From assembly GCF_003336755.1 (NCBI RefSeq), contig NZ_QMDI01000006.1, positions 1 to 64,000 on the forward strand: a stretch of DNA of 64,000 nucleotides, in the 5' to 3' direction. This DNA comes from Elioraea thermophila (ex Habib et al. 2022). GTDB lineage: Bacteria > Pseudomonadota > Alphaproteobacteria > Acetobacterales > Acetobacteraceae. How positions within the stretch are numbered: the stretch's first letter is position 1; every line of letters starts with the position of its first letter. Under the pieces are notes generated by a model, which did not search any database, was not told where the DNA came from, and saw only the letters and a program-made list of their open reading frames with translations. Both the position numbers and the translations under genes were made by a program. This document shows, one piece after another, positions 60,809-64,000 of this stretch.

Positions 60809-63159
60809 GCCGCTCCCCGCTCCACGCGCAACGCATTGAGGATCACCGTCAACGACGACGCCGCCATCGCGACCGCGGCGATCAGCGGCGTGACCAGGCC
60901 GGCGATGGCGATCGGCACGGCGATGACGTTGTAGGCGAGGCTGATCGCGATGTTCTGGCGGATGGCGGCCTGGGCGCGGCGTGCCGAACCGATCGTCTCG
61001 GCCACCAGCGCAAGAGCCTTGCCCTGCACGACCACGTCGGCCGCCGCCTGCGCGACGTCGGAGCCGGAGGCGAAGGCGATCGAGGCGTGTGCGGCGGCCA
61101 GCGCCGGCGCGTCATTCAGCCCGTCGCCCACCATCAGCACGCGCCGGCCGTCCGCCCGCAAGGCCTCGAGCCGTGCGATCTTCGCCTGCGGCGAGGCTTC
61201 CGCGGTCCAGCGCGCGATGCCGACCGTCCGCGCCACCTCGGCAACCGCCGGCGCACGATCGCCGGAGAGGAGTTCGACCGCAAGGCCGCGCTCGCTGAGT
61301 TGCCGGATCGTTTCGGCCGCGTCGGCCCGCAGAGCATCGGCGAAGGCGAAGCGCACGGGCGCGCGCCCGGGGCGGGAGAGCCAGAGTTCCATCCCCTCCC
61401 CGCCTGACGCGCCGACGAACGCTGCCGAGCCGAGGCGGATCGGGCCAGATGGAGTCTGGAGCTCCAGTCCGCGGCCTGGATGCTCCACCACCCCCGCCGC
61501 CGGCGCGATGGAAGGCATGGCGTCGACCAGAGCGCGCGCGAGCGGGTGGCGCGAAGCGGCGGCAAGCCGGGCCGCCTCGGCGAGATCCTCCGCCGTCCAC
61601 GCCCCGGGCAGGAGCGTGGGCTTGCCTTCCGTCAGCGTGCCCGTCTTGTCGAACACCACGGTGTCGATCTCGGCCAGACGCTCGAACGCCGTGCCCGAGG
61701 TGACCAGCACGCCTTGCCGCACCAGCCGGCCGGCGGCGACGACCTGGACCACCGGCACGGCGATGCCGAGCGCGCAGGGGCAGGTGATGATCAGCACCGC
61801 CACCGCGAAGACGAGCGCCTGCTGCCACGCGGCATCCAGCACGCCCCACCACAGCAGGAAGGTGGCCAGCGCCAGCCCATGCACCGCCGGCGTGTAGAGG
61901 CGGGAGACGCGATCGGCCAGCGACACGAAGCGCGAGCGAGACTGCTCGGCGCGTTCCATCAGCCGCACGATGGCGGCAAGCAGGGTGCCTTCGCCGGAGG
62001 AGGTGGCGCGCACGACGAGGGCAGCGTCGCGGTTCAGCGTGCCGGCATGCACCCGATCGCCGGGCCGGACGGGGCGCGGCAGGCTTTCGCCCGTCAACAG
62101 GCTCTCATCGACCGTCGAGCTGCCGGAGAGCACCACGCCATCGACGCCGACCCGCTCGCCGGCGGCGACGAGAACCCGCTCGCCGGCACGAACCTCCTCG
62201 GGCAGACGCGGCTTGGCCACACCATCCTCGCCGAGCACGCCGACCGGAGCGCGGTTCAGCGCAGCGAGCCGCGCCACCGCCTCGCGCGCGCGGCCGCGCG
62301 CCCGCCGATCGAGATAGCGGCCGACCAGCAGCAGGAACAAGAGCGTGACGGCAGAGTCGAAGTAGGCGTACGGCCCGCCGCGGATCGTCTCGGAGAGGCT
62401 CATCGCCGCCGTCAGCAGCACGGCGAGGCTGATCGGCACATCGAGATTGGCCCGCCCGCGGGCGAGGGCGGCGAAGGCCGAGCGGTAGAACGGGAGCCCC
62501 GCGACCGCGATCGCGGGCAGGGCGATCAGCGCGGCAAGCCAGTGCATCAGCGCCCGCGTCGCCTCGCCCATGTCGCCGTCGCCGTGCCCGACCCAAACGG
62601 CAACCGAGACGAGCATCACGTTCATCGCCGCGAAGGCGGCGATGCCCATCGCGCGCAGGAGCCGTTTCGCCTCGGCATCGTCGGTCGCGGCAAGGCACGA
62701 GGCGTCCCACGGCGCGGTGGTGAAGCCGAGGCGGGCGAGGCGTTCAGCGAACTCGTTGGCGCGCTCGGCCACGCCCTGCCAGCGGATGGTGAGGCGACGG
62801 GTGGAGAGGGCGAGGCGGGCCCAGGTGACGTCCGGTTCGCGCGCCAGCACCTGCTCGATCAGCCAGACGCAGGCGGCGCAGGACACGCCGCCGACGAGAA
62901 GATCGAGCGACCAGCCCCCCGCCCCGTCGGGCCGGGCGCGCGCGGCGAGGTCATGCCGCGGGGCGGCAAGATCGGGCCGCGGCGCGGCGGCCTCAAGCCG
63001 TTCGTAGAAGCGATCGAGCCCAAGCCCGGTGATCAGGGCGTGCGCACCCTCGCAGCCGGCGCAGCAGAAGCGCTCGCCGTTCGGGCAAGGCGCGCCGCAA
63101 TGCAGGCAGGCGGCACTGCCGGCGAAGGCGGCAGGCTTCGTGGCCCCGAGCGCGGTCAC
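60796..63159 (-). CDS. ccoI: Copper-transporting P-type ATPase CcoI (FixI)
   Basis: This 787-residue P1B ATPase delivers copper for cbb3 oxidase assembly. The N-terminus has a cysteine-rich segment (CLHCGAPCPNGERFCCAGCEG) and a heavy-metal domain with VSCAACVWLIEQ. Core motifs are TCPCALGIAVPVV in the membrane, VFDKTGTLTEGKP with the phosphorylated aspartate, and MVGDGLNDAPALAAA. It lies between ccoH and ccoS in the standard GHIS order. Confidence 0.95.
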   Translation of the reverse strand: MTALGATKPAAFAGSAACLHCGAPCPNGERFCCAGCEGAHALITGLGLDRFYERLEAAAPRPDLAAPRHDLAARARPDGAGGWSLDLLVGGVSCAACVWLIEQVLAREPDVTWARLALSTRRLTIRWQGVAERANEFAERLARLGFTTAPWDASCLAATDDAEAKRLLRAMGIAAFAAMNVMLVSVAVWVGHGDGDMGEATRALMHWLAALIALPAIAVAGLPFYRSAFAALARGRANLDVPISLAVLLTAAMSLSETIRGGPYAYFDSAVTLLFLLLVGRYLDRRARGRAREAVARLAALNRAPVGVLGEDGVAKPRLPEEVRAGERVLVAAGERVGVDGVVLSGSSTVDESLLTGESLPRPVRPGDRVHAGTLNRDAALVVRATSSGEGTLLAAIVRLMERAEQSRSRFVSLADRVSRLYTPAVHGLALATFLLWWGVLDAAWQQALVFAVAVLIITCPCALGIAVPVVQVVAAGRLVRQGVLVTSGTAFERLAEIDTVVFDKTGTLTEGKPTLLPGAWTAEDLAEAARLAAASRHPLARALVDAMPSIAPAAGVVEHPGRGLELQTPSGPIRLGSAAFVGASGGEGMELWLSRPGRAPVRFAFADALRADAAETIRQLSERGLAVELLSGDRAPAVAEVARTVGIARWTAEASPQAKIARLEALRADGRRVLMVGDGLNDAPALAAAHASIAFASGSDVAQAAADVVVQGKALALVAETIGSARRAQAAIRQNIAISLAYNVIAVPIAIAGLVTPLIAAVAMAASSLTVILNALRVERGAAWTR

Positions 63160-63644
63160 GGCACGATGATCCGCTCGCGCACCTCGACGGGGCCGACCTC
63201 ACCGCGGCGCGCGGCGAGGCGCAGCTCCCACTGCCCGCGCTTCGGAAAATCAAGCTCGGCGACGTAGCGGCCGCGCCCGCTCTCGATCAGGGCGAGAGGC
63301 AGAGGCTCGGGCCGTTCCAGCGGACGGAGCGCGATCGCCTCGAACTCGAGACGATCGAGCGGCGCGCCGGCCGAATCACGGGCATAGACGACGAGCGTGC
63401 CGCGCTGCTCCGCGCCCGGGCGGAAGGCGATTTCGAACCGCCAGCCGATGGCGCGCTGCCGTTCGGCTTCCGCCAGCACTTGGTTGTAGAGGCGGCCGCG
63501 CTCGTAGGCGCGATCGACGGTGGTGCCGGTGAAGGTGGACAGCGCAAGCCAGACGAAGACGGCGTTGACCGCGAACACCACCCCCATGAAGGCGACGAAC
63601 GCCCAGGGGATCCAGCGGCTGCGGCGCGGGTCGCCCTCGCTCAT
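63156..63644 (-). CDS. ccoH: Cytochrome cbb3 oxidase assembly protein CcoH (FixH)
   Basis: This 162-residue protein has a single N-terminal helix (WIPWAFVAFMGVVFAVNAVFVW) and the FixH domain (TFTGTTVDRAYERGRLYNQVLAEAE-type core, GRGRYVAELDFPKRGQWELRL). The start MSEGDPRRSRW is preferred; an upstream extension to 63710 has no support. Its stop overlaps the ccoI start. It is required with CcoI for oxidase assembly. Confidence 0.92.
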   Translation of the reverse strand: MSEGDPRRSRWIPWAFVAFMGVVFAVNAVFVWLALSTFTGTTVDRAYERGRLYNQVLAEAERQRAIGWRFEIAFRPGAEQRGTLVVYARDSAGAPLDRLEFEAIALRPLERPEPLPLALIESGRGRYVAELDFPKRGQWELRLAARRGEVGPVEVRERIIVP

Positions 63645-63648
63645 GCGC

Positions 63649-64000
63649 TCAACGCCTGGGCGCGAGGAACACGCTTTCCGCCCGCGTCGCCTCGCGCCCC
63701 GAGGCATCAATGAGGCGGAAGGTCACGGTCGTGCTCTCGGGCAGCACAGCCCCGACCGGCGCGGTGACGTAGACGCGGTGCGATTCGACCCCGTCCGGTT
63801 TGGCCGCCAGCGGAATGGTCGAACCCGCCACGTCCTCGGCGCCGATGGCGGCGAGGGTCGCACCGGGGAGGCCGTCGAGATGCAGCGCGAAGACGCGCGC
63901 CTCGTGCGTCTTGTTGACGATCTTCAGCGTGTAGGCGTTGCGCACCGACCCGTCGGACAGCAAGACATAGACCGGGGCGCGGTCGCGCAGCACGGAGAGA
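63649..64000 (-). CDS. ccoG: Cytochrome c oxidase accessory protein CcoG (FixG), C-terminal part
   Basis: The last 117 codons of CcoG are present; the rest lies beyond the right edge. The segment LRDRAPVYVLLSDGSVRNAYTLKIVNK and the immunoglobulin-like C-terminal domain ending ESVFLAPRR match CcoG/FixG, a polyferredoxin-type copper reductase for cbb3 assembly. It stops four bases before the ccoH start. Confidence 0.92.
   Translation of the reverse strand, partial: LSVLRDRAPVYVLLSDGSVRNAYTLKIVNKTHEARVFALHLDGLPGATLAAIGAEDVAGSTIPLAAKPDGVESHRVYVTAPVGAVLPESTTVTFRLIDASGREATRAESVFLAPRR

Overview
The window is a GC-rich piece of a bacterial chromosome, packed with protein genes and free of rRNA, tRNA, CRISPR or insertion-sequence signals that I could find. 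Several blocks point to an alphaproteobacterium, probably of the Rhodospirillales/Acetobacteraceae type. These are the aroQ-accB-accC-aat chain, the NDUFA12-MlaD-DUF2155 cluster, a fused ThiS-ThiG, a ccoGHIS set and many TRAP transporters. The assignment is an inference from gene content. The organism looks like a facultative autotroph: it carries form IA RuBisCO in an alpha-carboxysome operon and a high-affinity cbb3 oxidase assembly operon, and it invests heavily in uptake of organic acids, sugar acids, peptides and amino acids.

Layout. 1-6161 (minus): carboxysome operon cbbL-cbbS-csoS2-csoSCA-csoS4A-csoS4B-csoS1 (csoS1 runs off the left edge), with cbbR divergent at 6301. 7303-16938: an orphan histidine kinase, two small uncharacterised proteins, a TAXI-type TRAP transporter coupled to a MenA-type prenyltransferase, and a group of three DUF2867/epimerase-type proteins. 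17004-30169: a sugar-acid locus with uronate dehydrogenase, an SMP-30 lactonase, a DctPQM TRAP transporter, a five-gene Opp-type ABC transporter, an enolase-superfamily dehydratase and a LacI regulator. A LacI-like operator lies between the dehydratase and the ABC operon. 30380-39417: a membrane urate hydroxylase, the D-glutamate pair DgcA/DgcN, an M20 peptidase, a lactate-permease-like carrier and a second DctPQM. 39408-44037 (minus): a Liv-type branched-chain amino-acid ABC transporter.

44114-50084 (minus): an unusual photolyase-like FAD protein, an alpha/beta hydrolase, an ornithine/lysine decarboxylase with a long leader, fused ThiS-ThiG and a CNNM/HlyC-type protein. 50203-53856 (plus): aroQ, accB, accC, aat and a secreted protein. 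53867-55338 (minus): NDUFA12, MlaD, a 71-residue protein and a DUF2155 protein. 55515-57408 (plus): a protein that looks like a degenerate class II ribonucleotide reductase, then RidA. 57428-60321 (minus): a third DctPQM. 60429-64000 (minus): ccoG (partial), ccoH, ccoI, ccoS and a 62-residue membrane protein.

The most unusual items are the photolyase-like protein with apparently permuted domains, the ribonucleotide-reductase relic, the D-glutamate pair opposite an M20 hydrolase, the uronate locus with its operator, and the ThiS-ThiG fusion. Long antisense open frames are common here because of base composition; I treated them as shadows.
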